Below, piece by piece: positions 11,058 to 23,505 of a DNA stretch of 64,000 bases (position 1 is its first letter; each line of letters starts with the position of its first letter). Position numbers and translations under genes: made by a program. The notes beneath the pieces were generated by a model. That model saw nothing but the letters and a program-made list of their open reading frames with translations, made no database searches and was not told where the DNA came from. The DNA lies in the NCBI GenBank assembly GCA_028274465.1, contig CM051457.1, positions 67,492,496 through 67,556,495 on the forward strand. Direction: 5' to 3'. Origin of the DNA: Plantago ovata. Taxonomy: Eukaryota > Streptophyta > Magnoliopsida > Lamiales > Plantaginaceae.

Positions 11058-14000
11058 CTAGAGAGGCACTAGGTACGGCTTAACTCTTTGGCCATTGACC
11101 TTGAAGGTAGCTCCGGTTTTATTGTCCAAGAGTTCCACAGCACCATGGGGTGCTACTCGGACAATTTCAAATGGTCCGTCCCATCTAGAATGGAGTTTTC
11201 CAGGAAAAAGTCACAACCGAGAGTTGAAGAGGAGTGCCTTTTGACCTGGGACTAAATCCTTGCGGATGATGCCTCTATCATGATACCTCTTTGCTCGTTC
11301 CTTGTATATGTTACCACTTCCGAAGGCTTTCAATCTTAGCTCATCTAGCTCGGTGAGTTGCAAAAGTCTTTCTTCACCGGATTTCTCCATATCAAGGTTC
11401 AATTGCTTGATAGCCCAAAGTGCTCTATGCTCCAACTCCACGGGTAGATGGAAAGCTTTCCCGTACACAAGCCGGTAGGGAGTGGTACCAATCACCGTTT
11501 TGAACGAAGTCCTATATGCCCATAGTGCATCTGACAACTTGGTGGACCAATCCTTCCTCGAGGGTTTGACCACCCGCTCCAAGATTTTCTTGATTTGCCG
11601 ATTGCTCACTTCCACTTGGCCAGATGTTTGAGGATGATATGGAGTAGCAACGAAATGTGTCACCCCGTACTTCTTCATGAGATTAGCGAAGACCTTGTTC
11701 ATAAAGTGAGCTCCCCCATCGCTGATAATGGACCTCGGGGTCCCAAACCTATTGAAGATCACATCACGAAGAAAAGAGAGTACAACCTTGGCATCATTAG
11801 TCCGGGTGGGAATAGCCTCTACCCATTTGGTGACATAGTCGACCGCAACCAAGATATATTCGTACCCATTACTCTTAGGGAATGGTCCCATAAAGTCTAT
11901 ACCCCAAACATCAAAAGGCTCAACAACTAAGTTACCTTGCTGGGGCATCTCTTGTTGCTTGCCAATGTTGCCACTCCGTTGGCATGAGTCACATTGCGCC
12001 ACAAATGAGTGCGCATCTTCAAACAAGCTGGGCCAAAAGAACCCGGATTAAAGCACCTTGCGAGCGGTTTTTTGGCCACTATAATGCCCTCCGCATTCTA
12101 ACTCATGGCAGAATCTCAGTATCGACAATTGCTCTTTCTCGGGTACACACCTCCGCAAGACTTCATGTCCTCCCTTGCGGAACAAGTACGGGTCATCCCA
12201 TATGTAATGGCGACAATTCCTCACAAGTGAACGCCGTTCAGGTCCAGAGAGATGGGTTGGCATCACATTTGTGGCTAAGAAGTTAACGATATCGGCGTAC
12301 CATGGTTCCAACTCTATGCGCATCAACTGATCATCGCGCAAATCATCTGGGACGGGTGTGTCATCTTGTGGAATGTTTGGCAACCGGGACAAGTGGTCCA
12401 CCACTAGATTTTCCTTGCCACTTTTATCAATTATCTCCACTTTGAACTCTTGGAGAAGAAGTACCCAACGCATCAAGCGGAGCTTGGTTTCACGCTTAGC
12501 AATCAAATGCTTGAGAGCTGCATGGTCAGTGTGAACAAAAACTTTGTACCCAGTAATATAGGACCTGAATTTACTTAGAGCAAAAATAACCGCTAAGAAT
12601 TCTTTCTCAGTGGTAGTATAATTAATCTGAGCAGCATCTAAGGTCTTACTAGCATAGTAAATCACTCTGAAACGGTTATCAACCTTTTGACCAAGAACAA
12701 CACCCATAGCATAGTCAGAAGCATCACACATAATTTCAAAAGGAATTTTCCAATCCGGAGAGACTACAATAGGGGCTGTTAAGAGTTTCTCCTTAAGTGT
12801 GTGGAAAGCGTCAAGACATTCTTGTGTGAATTCGAAGGGAACATCTTTAGCAAGCAAGTTACTCAAGCACTTAGCTATCTTAGAGAAATCTTTGATAAAT
12901 CTCCTATGGAAGCCTACATGCCCAAGGAAGGATTGCAATTCACGCACACAAGTAGGTGGAGGTAACTTTTCAATGATTTCAAGTTTCCCTTTGTCTACCT
13001 CTATCCCTCTTTTAGAAATAGCATGTCCTAACACAATTCCCTCTTTAACCATATAGTGACTCTTTTCCCAACTCAAGGTAAGATTACATTCAATACACCT
13101 CTTTAAGACACGATCAAGTTTATCAAGACAATCATCAAATGAATCACCGTAAATGGAAAAATCATCCATAAATACCTCAACAAATTTATTCACCATGTCG
13201 GAGAAGACGGAGAGCATGCAACGTTGGAAAGTGGTCGGAGCATTGCACAATGCGAAGGGCATCCTACGGTATGCGAAAGTGCCGAAAGGACATGTGAAGG
13301 TGGTCTTCTCTTGGTCCTCGGGAGCTATAGGAATCTGGTAGAAACCTGACAGACCATCCAAGAAACAATAGAACTCTTGCCCAGCTAGGCGGTTAAGCAT
13401 ATCATCAATAAATGGTAAAGGAAAATGATCTTTCTTTGTGGCAGAATTCAATTTCCTATAATCGATGCACATACGCCACCCCGTTGTTTTCCTAACGGGT
13501 ACTAATTCCCCTTTATCATTTGCTTCGACCGTGATACCCGACTTCTTAGGGACTACATGGACAGGACTAACCCATTTGCTATCGGGAGCTGGGTAAATCA
13601 TCTTAGCATCTAGGATTTTAAGCACCTCTTTCTTCACAACTTCTTGCATAGCTGTGTTTAGCCTACGTTGTGGTTGCCTAACAGGTTTCGCATCTTCCTC
13701 TAAGGTTATTTTGTGGGTACATTGCACCGGGCTTATACCCTTGATGTCACCTATGCTCCATCCTATGGCTCCGGTGTTTCTTTTCAACACCTCCACTAAC
13801 TTAGCCTCTTCCTCCTTACCAAGCTTAGAAGATATGATTACAGGTTTAGACTCATTCTCTCCTAGGAAGACATATTTCAAATGGCTTGGTAATGGTTTAA
13901 GCTCAAGGGTTGGTTCACTAGGTGGAGGGGTCACTCCTTCTTCCTCATCTATTCCTAGAGACTCTTCTACTTCTTCTCCTAGAGGAATTTCGGGTGCATT

Positions 14001-14629
14001 ATCTAGGAGAGCTGTCATGGCTAGGACTTCTTCAGTTACATAATCTTTTTCAAGGTTCATAGTGAGGGCGGCTTCTAAAGGGTCACTAATATGATGAGAA
14101 AAGTAAGAATCGCAAGAAACGGGTTCATAGCAATCAACAAATTTAAGCTCTTCAATTATAGCTTTTTCAGAGTCAGGAGCATATACCTATTTGTATTGTT
14201 CAATCTGTACCTTATCTCCGAGCACTTCCATAGTGATCTTCTTCCCTCGAAGCTCCAAGCAAGTGTTGGTGGTGGCCATAAAGGGTCTGCTCAAAAGCAC
14301 TATGTGCTCTTTTTCGCACTAGTCCCCTCATCCGCAGTTTCCATTACCACGAAGTCGGTTGGCACGATGAGTCGATCCACCTTTACTAGGATATCCTCAA
14401 CCACCCCAAGTGGGCGTTTCACACTCCGATCAGCCATTTGAACGACCATGCTCGTGGGTTGGATTTCTCCTAACCCCAACGCCTTGTAGATGGAGTATGG
14501 CATTAGATTAATGCTAGCCCCCAAATCAAGCATTGGTTTTGCAGATCGGCCGTTTCCCATGGTGATACTAATGATGAAACTCCCGGGATCTTTTTGTTTC
14601 AAGGGTAACTCGTTCACGGAATTAACCAT
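11058..14629 (-). pseudogene. Athila copy B pol: protease, RT, RNase H, integrase
   Basis: Protease lies at 14629-14300, with the active-site motif DLGASINLMP. RT and RNase H lie in a 670-codon open frame at 14060-12048: [30 protein letters not shown], the catalytic FMDD in [12 protein letters not shown], then RNase H motifs [16 protein letters not shown] and [10 protein letters not shown]. Integrase at 12026-11211 has CDSCQR of the zinc domain, [19 protein letters not shown] and [16 protein letters not shown] (the D, D and E catalytic segments). In-frame stops separate protease from RT (near 14187), split the integrase zinc domain (TAA near 12046) and cut the integrase tail (near 11211). The same three stops occur in the plus-strand copy, so they predate the copying. 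A frame change near 14310 is private to this copy. Homology continues to a stop at 11058. Confidence 0.9.
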
Positions 14630-14640
14630 CTCGAGTTCAG

Positions 14641-16396
14641 CTACTCCCCCTTTTGAAAGATTTTCTTATTACTCCGCACCTCTTTGAAAAATTTCGTGTA
14701 GGCGGGAATATTTTGAATCAATTCCAAAAGGGTAACGTTCACCTCTACTTTTGACAAGATCCCATATATTGGTGAGTCTCGAATATCTCTCTTGGCCTCC
14801 TTAACTCTCCCTGGAAATGGAAGATGTGGCTTAGGAGGCACGTAAGGGTTGGCTGACTTATGAAGTTCGCCTTCCTTTTGGTGTGCACCCCCTTGCTCAC
14901 CTTCCTTTCCCTTTCCGGGAACGAGCTTCGGAGTTGGTGTCCCTTCTTCTTTCTCCTCCTTTTCCAGCTGCTCATCATCACCTGTATCACATGTATTATT
15001 AGGAAAAGATTTAGCTTTAGAAGGATACATCAAAGGATATGGTGGTCTTGATTCCTTGCCATCCGCAAAAGTATGTTTGCCTCTTCAAGTTCTTCCTCAA
15101 CTCTTGAGCTCTCTCCAAGCTCTTCTTCACTTCCCAAATCAGTCCTGAGCTCCTCAATTATCTCGCCTTCAAGATTCAAAATTCCCTCGGTTGGGGAAAA
15201 TTTCAGATTCTGCTCCCAGGTCCCAAGCGAGCCGCTTGGGAGAGCGCAAGCGGAGCGCTTATCAAGCGCTTCGCTTGGCTCTGGCCAAGCGCTTCGCTTG
15301 GAACCTGACTCCCAATTTTTTTCCTCTTTTCAGCTACTGAAAATTCAAGCCCCCCACTTGGCTGTCCCAAGCGCTCAGCTTGAGATTTCAGTGAATTTTC
15401 CTCTTGCTCATGGCATTCGGATGCCCATTCTTCACTCATTTTCTCTTCTAGTAACTCCAACATGACCTCAGATTCTCCTAGAACTTCATACACACACTCC
15501 ATTCTAGTATCAAAATCCTCTTGGTATTTACCCGCTACTTCGAGCACATTTCCCCAAACCTTCATTAGAGTGGATAACACCTCCTCTTCCTCTTCGGAGA
15601 AGCACTCCTCTTCACCTTGAGCTTGCGAGTCTTCAGCCTCAAAGACGTAATATGGAATATTTTCGCCCGAGCATGTCTTCACTTTATAATCGAAGTTGTC
15701 ATCATAAGAACAATGGCAATAGGCTTGGGTGCTGGATACATCTCTAAGTAGTCAACCGGTGGCACAAGAGTACGGTTATGTGTCGCAACGAGCAACCTCC
15801 CAAAAACCTCTTTGATTTGGGATACGGTACAACTCTCCATACCGTCACATGCACCATCTATCACCAACTGCAAGTCTTCATCCAATCCCCGATAAAAACA
15901 AGTAATCAGTTCATATTCGCTCACCGATGATGCGGGCATTCGCTCTTGTAGAGCTCAAATCTCTCTAGAGAATCACAAACCTTTCTCCCTTCCGCTGAGT
16001 GAATTCAATTATCCGCCTCTTGAGCTGTTCATTTTCCCTAGACGAAAGGAACCGATCAAAAAAGGCGTCTACCACGTCTTGCCAACTCCTCAGTGATCCC
16101 CCAGGCAAAGATCTTAAACATTCCTTGGGTTTTCCAGTAAGAGCACATGGAAACAACCGACGCAAGAGCTGATCATCATTCAAATCACGTGGTGGTAACA
16201 ACCCAACATCACGCTGGTATTCTACCACGAATCGTAATGCATTCTCGCAAGGCGAATCTCGGAAGGTAGCTATGCTATAGAGAATTTCATCATTGACCTC
16301 ATATAACCTAGCCTCCGGTTCAAGATAAATCGCCGGCTCTTTCCTTATCGCCTCATACCGGACCTTGAAAGCTTCGTTCAAGCAAACTTCTTCCAT
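14641..16396 (-). pseudogene. Athila copy B gag
   Basis: This matches the intact 586-codon Gag at 31095-32855. It starts at the ATG at 16396 (MEEVCLNEAFKVRYEAI). The retrotransposon Gag core is visible as RLFPCALTGKPKECLRSLPGGSLRSWQDVVDAFFDRFL. The frame is lost several times by single-base differences in homopolymers (near 15968, 15925, 15710 and 15325), each different from the other copy, so sequencing error is as likely as mutation. Palindromic repeats at 15220-15395 lie inside the reading frame. Gag ends four bases after a candidate -1 slip site shared with the plus-strand copy. Confidence 0.85.
15220..15395. repeat. palindromic repeats inside gag (copy B)
   Basis: Five or six units of the AAGCGnnnCGCTT family lie within the gag frame, for example CCAAGCGCTTCGCTTGG near 15285-15301 and CCAAGCGAGCCGCTTGG near 15223-15239. 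They encode the low-complexity KRSAW and SEALDKRS segments of Gag. Confidence 0.8.
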
Positions 16397-16546
16397 ACCT
16401 GTCCAACAACAAAGCCTTCAACTAACTGTAAGTTTCTGTTAGCTACGCAAAACTTTCACACAATTCAATCAAGAAAGAAATAAGGGGTGGGAAAGAGATG
16501 TTGGCTGAAAAAAACCAAAAAAAAACACCAACCAAAGGAGTTAAGT

Positions 16547-16563
16547 CCCCGGCAACGGCGCCA
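16547..16563 (-). other. primer binding site, tRNA-Asp (copy B)
   Basis: On the minus strand TGGCGCCGTTGCCGGGG lies 3 bp after the LTR. It is complementary to the 3' end of plant tRNA-Asp(GTC), CCCCGGCAACGGCGCCA, over 17 bases (tRNA end recalled from known plant sequences). Confidence 0.9.
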
Positions 16564-16566
16564 AAT

Positions 16567-17922
16567 TGATGATGTCGTTTTTCACCAAATAAATTTGTTT
16601 AATAGCCAAGAACACTTATCACTACACAACTAGAGTGCAATGGAAAGTTGTCCCCGAGTGTCGTTCTCTCGGGACCTAACGTGGCTTTGTTTGTGGTTTT
16701 TGCTAGTTATTTCAGACAACTTGTTCAAGTGTTTATAGAATAGAATTGTTTTCTTAGAACAAAGCAACGAGAAATCAGATTGTTGTAATCAAGTTTGGAA
16801 AACGGTTGGTGGTAGAAATCAAATACACATGCATGGGTTACGAATATGCTCACAAGTTCAGTGCGTAAAACCTTCGACAAGTCTGCTAAGCAACTCGTCT
16901 AGGTAACTTTCAAGACACACATCATAAAAGATCACATATCAATACTTAGAGGTGCTTGTCACTAACACCATTTATCTAGCATGCTGCAAATCTCTAACAT
17001 ACAATCCTATAGCTTTCATTGACCAAGAGTTTGTCACTATACTCAATTCGAATATATTTATAGGCAACTAAGAATCATATGAAGGAATTTGCAGCAAGAT
17101 TGACTCACAATCTCATGTAAGCATAAACATAACCAGCAGCCTATTCTATCTACATTCTACCACCAACACAAAGGATTTAGCTACTCATATTCATCAACAT
17201 AGACATCAAATCATATGAATTGTAATAATAGAATACATCAAATCAAACTACTAGACAAGAGAATGATACAATGTTACCACCAAGCTGTCACTAATCGGTG
17301 GGTATTGATGAAAACCTCTCCGTAGATGAAACAATGGATGCAATCCTATGCCAAAACCTTTAATCCAATCTAAAATACAATGTAATCTGAGTTTTCTCTG
17401 AGTTTTGGGGCTTAGGAGCTCTGCCAAAACGAAGCCAATGTTCAAAAGTATGGAAAAGTAACTGAAGATCAATTAAGAAGGAAAATCCCGAAAACGTAAC
17501 GGCTGCCAGCGGAGTTGCGTGCCCTCCAAGCGCTTCGCTTGGCTGCTGTGCCAAAGCTCCTGGAAAATGAAGCGGAGCGCTTCACTATTCCAGCGCTTAG
17601 CTTGGCTCCTGGGCAGATTTTTGTCTTCCAACTCAATCTTTTTGCCCTCGTACGGCCCTCGGGGCCTTGGACTCATCCTTCTCAATGCTTATTGATGCTC
17701 AAACACTCACGAACAAGCCGTGGAGATCAAGGAACTTCAACGGGCCATTTTCTATCAAAAAAGCTCGTTTTTAGCTCCAAAACGCCATTTCGTACCTAAG
17801 TGCCTGAAAATGCAGAAAACAATAAACGTGACACTATTCTACAAAACTAACCAAAAAAAGGCTAAAAGATAGCAAAAGAAGGTAAAAAAGACAAGATGAA
17901 CGCGTCAAAAATACGTTCATCA
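16567..17922 (-). repeat. 5' LTR of Athila copy B
   Basis: The LTR is 1356 bp, TGATGA to TCATCA. Compared with the LTR at 7702, the segment 17463-17545 is garbled by several short indels and has lost palindromes (only about three remain at 17530-17612). The flanking duplication at 17923 is also altered. This end lies close to a contig end. Confidence 0.9.
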
Positions 17923-18355
17923 ATTCGACGGTACTTGCCTTGTTCTAAAAGAAGATTTGGGTTTGCTTTCTGGCTGACATGCATTGCAAACACCATCCTT
18001 CTTGAAAGTAACCTTAGGTAGCCACTACAAGTCCTTTTTAGTCGATTATGCCAACTCTTGAAGTTTAGTGATTGTTCCGTTATGACATACCATGCTATTT
18101 TCAGGGCAAGGCAATCGTGATCTGCCAAACGGCAGTTTTCAACGATTGCTGAAGACCAATCTTCATGTACAACCTCCGGATCTTCGAGGAACGCATAATA
18201 ACCTTCTTTGTCCTCAAGTCTATAAATTTACAATTAAGCCTTTGATTTTGATAAGTATCGTTTATCACAGCGATTGACTCATGCTGAAAAGTTAAACTTA
18301 AGATTTTTGAATAAAAAAGAAAAAAACTCCCGAAATGGTAATGCAATCTAACTTC
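17923..18355 (-). pseudogene. Sirevirus copy A continued: integrase zinc domain and protease fragment, error-rich
   Basis: This is the other half of the Sirevirus split by Athila copy B, reading from the integrase zinc domain back towards protease. It aligns with 40230-40660 throughout, but with a substitution or short indel roughly every 10-20 bases, far more than between other copies. It ends at gap 1. The density of indels at the contig end suggests uncorrected reads rather than real decay. Confidence 0.7.
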
Positions 18356-18455
18356 NNNNNNNNNNNNNNNNNNNNNNNNNNNNNNNNNNNNNNNNNNNNN
18401 NNNNNNNNNNNNNNNNNNNNNNNNNNNNNNNNNNNNNNNNNNNNNNNNNNNNNNN
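18356..18455. other. assembly gap 1 (100 N)
   Basis: Exactly 100 N, the usual scaffolding placeholder of unknown size. On the left the Sirevirus is in its protease region; on the right another Sirevirus begins in RT. The two sides are not collinear. Confidence 0.98.
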
Positions 18456-20989
18456 CTTGCAATCAGGAAATAATTCAATTTCCCATCATACTCATTTCAA
18501 ACTTATTTGTCATGAGTTTGGCAAATCATCACAAAGTTGCTTGTCCTTAGATCCAAAAATTATGTCATCCACATAAATTTGAACTAAGAGATTTTTACCA
18601 TCATGGTTCATGGTAAAAAGGTTTTCAACTTCACCTTCTTGAAACCATTTCCAGCAAGAACTTAGCAAGGTATCATACCATGCTCTTGGTGCTTGCTTTA
18701 GACCATATACAGCTTTCTGAAGCTTGTATACCATCTTGGTTTCTGAGGGAAGTTCAAAGCCAGGGTTGTTCTAGGTAGACTTCTTCAGCAAGTTCACCAT
18801 TAAGAATGCACTTTAACATCCATTTGGTAAAAATGAAGTCATTGTGAGCAGCAAAGGCCAAGAAAAGCCTAATTGCATCCAATCTTGCAACTGGAGCATA
18901 AGACTCATCATAGTCCAATCCTTCAGTCTGACAGTAACCTTGAGCAACTAAGCGTGCTTTATTCTTGTTACTTCACCAGACTCGCTCAGCTTGTTTCTGA
19001 ACACCCACTTTGTACCAATAGCTTTCTTTTCAGCAAGTGGCACAAGTTTCCAGACTTTGTTTCTTTCAAATTGATCCAGTTCTTCTTGCATTGCCTTTAT
19101 CCATTCAGAATGCTTCAAGCTTCTTCTATGGTTTTAGGTTCAATTTCTGAAACAAAGCAAGAGAACAATGATTCTACTTCTACGACATTTGCTTCTTCAG
19201 CAAGTCCATGAGTAGCTTTGGATCTAGTCACTTGGCGTTTATTAATATCGCCAATCATATCCGTAGAGGGATGATCTCTAATCCATTTATTAACAGGTTT
19301 CCTGTTTGTTGGATCAGGATATGTTTGCTCATCAGCATGTGACTCTTCAGTATGTACTTGTTCAGTACTACTGGGAATTTGTGTCTCTGCTGAGATTTGT
19401 TCATCAGCAACTGCTTGTTCAGCATTGCTAGATTGAGGTATTTCATCAGCAGGCACTGGAGATTGCGTAATTTCAGCAACTTCCGGAGCAACGCGTCTTT
19501 TGCTGGAAATTCTTTGTCGTGAACTATATTTATCTTGTCATGACTCGGGGGAGGAGAGTCATTGTCAGAATCATCATTTAGTTCAATTGACTTGATTTGC
19601 CTAGCATCAGATTCAGTTCTTTGCTCATGTATGATTAGCTTTTTCATACATTCTGATATTTCTTCTTCAGCAGGCACACCTTGTGACTTTTCGTAGAATA
19701 CAACATGCATAGATTCTTCAATCTTTTGTGCCTTTTTGTTGTAAACTCTATAAGCTTTACTATGCAGGAGTATCCAAGAAATATCGCTTCGTCTGCCTTT
19801 GGTTGAAATGTTCTTAGGTATTCTCTACCATTGTTAAGAACGAAACATTTGCAACCAAATACTCTTAGATGAGTGATGTTAGGAGGTCTTCCAACAAACA
19901 ATTCATAAGGAGTTTTGTTGTATTCCTTAGTAATCAAACATCTGTTTTGAGTATAACAGGCGGTATTAATCGCTTCAACCCAATAAGCCTCACTTATTTC
20001 AGTGTCAGCAAGCATTGTTCTTGCGGCTTCTTTTAGGGTACGATTCTTCCGTTCAGCAACACCATTTTGCTGTGGTGTTCTTACTGAGGATAACTGATGT
20101 TGAATACCTTTTAAGGTACAATATTCAGTTATGTACTGGTTTTCAAACTCAGTACATGGTCTGTCCTTATGACTTTTACCTTGTCATTCTTCATGACTTC
20201 AAGCTTATTCAGCAAGTTAGGTATTCAGTCTTGGTTTCAGATTTGTGCTTGATGAATACTACCCAAGTGAATCTTGAATAGTCATCTACCACGACTAGAC
20301 CATACTTCTTACCAGCATAGCTTGTTGAAGAAGATTCAAACAAGTCCATGTGCAAGAGTTGTAAAGGTTTTGTAGTTGACGGTACTGCCTTGTTCTTGAA
20401 AGAAGATTTGGTTTGCTTTCCTTGCTGACATGCATTGCAAACACCATCCTTCTTAAAAGTAACCCTAGGTAATCCAACTACAAGTGCCTTTTAGACAGCT
20501 TATTCGGTGTTTTGAAGTTTAGATGACTTATTCGTTTATGCCATAACCATGCTTTTTCAGCAAGGCAATCATGATCTGAGACAAGGCATTTTTCAACGTT
20601 TGCTGAAGACCAATCAACGGTGTACAAGCCTCCTGATCTTCTTGCAATCATTATTACCTTTTTAGTCTCAAATCTACAAGTTTACATACATCACTTTTGA
20701 TTTCGATGAAGTATCCTTTGTCAGCAAACTGACTCATGCTGAAAAGGTTAAACTTGAGATTTTTGACATAAAGAACTCCAGTAATGGTTATGCATCCTAA
20801 CTTCACATCACCATAGCCTTTTGTAGATCCGGAGCCTCCACCAGCAAACCTTATTGTTGGACCTTTAGACCACCCGCTATAGTTTATAAGGTTATTCTTT
20901 TTGCCCGTCATGTGCTTTCCACAACCACTATCAAAGTGCCAGATTGCATCGTTTGTCTCCGTGGCTGAAGTCTGCACAATCAAGAGCAA
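18456..20989 (-). pseudogene. Sirevirus copy C pol: protease, integrase, partial RT
   Basis: Protease lies at 20989-20654 and has the aspartic active site in WHFDSGCGKHMTG. The integrase zinc region is at 20600-20380 (CNACQQGK type), the integrase core at 20350-19644 and a Ser/Asp-rich linker at 19710-19115. RT follows to 18456, with YGLKQAPRAWYD and YVDD in QIYVDDIIFGSKDKQ at about 18555-18590. Frames change at several single-base differences, for example in the second-Asp segment near 20155. The protease frame has no ATG and is offset from gag, as in copies E, H and I. RNase H lies beyond gap 1. Confidence 0.85.
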
Positions 20990-20994
20990 ACAAG

Positions 20995-23394
20995 TTAATT
21001 ATCCAATGATGGATGTCCATTAAGATGTTCAAGAATGCGTCCAGTGGAAACCCAAGTCTGAAGTTTTTCAACTTTGACTTGTTTTCTACTTGTTGAGGAA
21101 CTGGGAGAATTTGAGCTGAAAGACTTTTGACTCGTGCTGGTCAAATCCACTTTCTGATGTGGTGTCTTGCTCTGTTGACCTTTTTGCTGAACATACTTTT
21201 CAGTAAGTTCTTTTCCTAGCATTGGGAGTCTTTTCAGAACTCTTAGGCTTGATTTTCTTCATCTCTTTGAAGTATCTTTGCTGACTTTGCTTGTACTCAT
21301 GAAAGAGTTGACTTTGCTTGGTTTTGAAACCTAGTCCGCTTTTCGGAGAATGCTGAGTTTTAACTTCAGCAACCTTACTTGATTCAGGTTTGTCAGCAAA
21401 GGACTTCTGATTACTTTTAGTAATCTTGCCTTTAGTCTTAACAACTTGCTTTTCAGCAACTTGTTTGGCGGAATGCTTCACAACATTCTTCTTCTTTCCA
21501 GTTTGCTTTTCAGCAACCTGTTTTCCTTTTAAAGTCTTGTTACTTTGAGTAGCAACAGCGGGCTTTATGGTCATAGGTACTTGATTGCATGTTTCAGCAA
21601 CCTTAGTTTGACCAAACTGATAGATTTCTGGTGGACTACTATCAGTAGCACGTACAAAGGAGATAGGTGATTTATCTTTCTTCAAGATTTCTACGTTGTC
21701 ACTTTCGCACGTTGCTCCTAAACCTTCTTTCTGAGATGGATCTCTCAAATAAGAGTTTAGTTCAGTCAGCGTATTACTTGCTTCCACATAGGATTTGAAA
21801 TTGATTTTCATTTTTTTCATTTCTTGGATTTCAGCAAGTAACTTTAGAATTGAGGACTGATATTCTTCCAATTCTAATGCCATTTGAGAATTTTTCTCTG
21901 CAGCCTCAGCAATCAACTTCTTAAGACGCCTTATTTCAGCATCCTTTTCTTCTGTTTGTTCTTTCAGCAAGACGTACTTTTCAGTAGTCTACTTGGTCAG
22001 AGTTTCAGCAACTTGTAGTTTCTCTTGCTGTTTGCTGAGAGTTTTCTCAAATCTTTCGATTTCTCCTTGAATCTTGTCAAGGTCAATCTCGTCTTCACTT
22101 TCTGAGTCTGAGTCAAGATAGAGTTGTTTACCTGACCGGCCATGAGGCAGAATTCGTAGTTTGACACATCTGGATAAGCTTCCATAGCTATTCCACAAAC
22201 TTCTTTGCCAATCTCCACATCTAGAGTGGCTTCTTCATCGTCGGTGTCAGAACTTTCATCCTCACTGTCTTCGGAGCTAGTATCAATACACAATGCATCG
22301 ATTTTTGCTTGAAGCTTCTTCTTTTCTTCAGCAATAAAAGCTCTTTTGAACTTCTTCTTCTTTTCAGCAGATTTGCCTTTCAGCAAAGGGCAATTAGCTT
22401 TGAAGTGTCCAGGCTTTTTGCAGTAAAAACATAGATCATTTCCAACTGCTGGTTCTTCTGATGATGTAGCTTGCTGAGCTTGCTTGTTCAACGAGCTAGT
22501 ATCATTCTTGTACTTATGGTAGTTGTTACCAAGATGCTTTTTCAGCTTCTCTTTTGCTTTTCGCCTTTCAAGTTCCTTGCTGATGAATTTCTTCATGTTT
22601 TTGACAACCAAAGCATTTTCATCAGTAGGTTCTTTTTCATTCTTCTTTTCAGAAGATGACGACTTTGCAACAAGAGCAATGTTTTGCGATTTTTCAGCAA
22701 ATACACTTTCTCTTTGCTTTGTCTCATAGTTGACAGTAGCAAGATGAGAGAACAACTCTGTTGGTGTAATGTCTGGCATTCCTTGATTATAATAGAAATT
22801 CTGAGTGTGGATCCATTCTTGATTCAAACTTCTGATGATAGTTTTCACTTTCTCAGAATCTGAATAAAGGTTTCCAACACCCAATGCTGCCATTTCACTA
22901 ACAAGAGTTGTGAATCTGAAATCCAAGTCTTCCAGTGACTCGTTTGCACCTTGCTTAAAGTTTTGAAACTTTAATTTAAGTACTTGAAGTTTGTTTTCCT
23001 TGGTCTTGTCAAATCCAGCACAAAGATCTTGAACCATTTTCCAAGCTTCCTTTGCAGTCTTAGCACCCCACAGTTTGCACTGTATGGTATCCGGAGTTGA
23101 TCGAATGATGATATTTCTTGCTTGGCCATAAAGACGGAATCTCTTAGCTTCGTCAGAAGTCCATTCCTCTCTTGGTTTTGGCACAACCGTATCTGATGGT
23201 TCGCCTAGGATGGTTTCCTTTCCAGCTTCAGTGGTCTTGTGAGGGAAACTCCTTTCAACCTTGGTGATCTTGATAGGTCCATCATTAATGACGGTGACCA
23301 TCTCATCACTAATGGCCTCAAGATGTAGCATCATGTTGTTTCACCATTTTTCGTAATTTTCCAGCTTCAGCAAGGGAGCATCTCCTAAAGACAT
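20995..23394 (-). pseudogene. Sirevirus copy C gag
   Basis: Gag starts at the ATG at 23394 (MSLGDAPLLKLENYEKW), but an in-frame TGA follows within 20 codons. A 445-codon open frame (23334-21997) then carries the Gag core (WKMVQDLC, NESLEDLDFRFTTLVSEMAALG, TPTELFSHLATVNYE) and an intact zinc knuckle CFYCKKPGHFKANC. A frame change near 22120 leads to a coiled-coil-like segment (21970-21200) rich in KQVAEK repeats. The C terminus (GRILEHLNGHPSLDN) ends at a TAA at about 20997, the same stop position as in the other copies. Large Gag with coiled coil is typical of Sireviruses. Confidence 0.85.
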
Positions 23395-23492
23395 CCTGTC
23401 AGCAAAGCACTACCAAACTGATCAAGTGAGAGTGATTTACGGAAAGCACCTAAGGGGATCTAGGTTCAGTGCAGAAGGTTAAAGAACCACTT

Positions 23493-23505
23493 GGCTCTGA
23501 TACCA
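23493..23505 (-). other. primer binding site, initiator tRNA-Met (copy C)
   Basis: On the minus strand TGGTATCAGAGCC lies 2 bp inside the LTR end, the standard plant Ty1/copia primer site. It is intact here; copies E, H and I have substitutions in it. Confidence 0.9.

Larger units (their letters stand above)
7702..17922 (-). mobile_element. Athila-type Ty3/gypsy retrotransposon, copy B, complete structure
   Basis: A 10.2-kb element with two LTRs (7702-9055 and 16567-17922), tRNA-Asp primer site, gag, protease, RT, RNase H, integrase and polypurine tract, all in order on the minus strand. The DLGAS protease motif, FMDD RT motif, tRNA-Asp priming and Gag style place it in the Athila lineage (established family features; the assignment is mine). 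It sits in Sirevirus copy A between the HHCC zinc domain and the catalytic core of integrase. All three genes are broken, so it is not autonomous as assembled. About 2 kb between integrase and the 3' LTR has no env-like frame. Confidence 0.9.

Noticed and set aside
16545..16563. A tRNA gene at the tRNA-like GCAACGGCGCCA sequence
   Set aside because: Only the 3' 17 bases match; there is no cloverleaf, and the position beside an LTR identifies it as a primer binding site.
18101..18550. Reading frames running through the N gap
   Set aside because: They contain only undefined residues in the gap and no supported protein.
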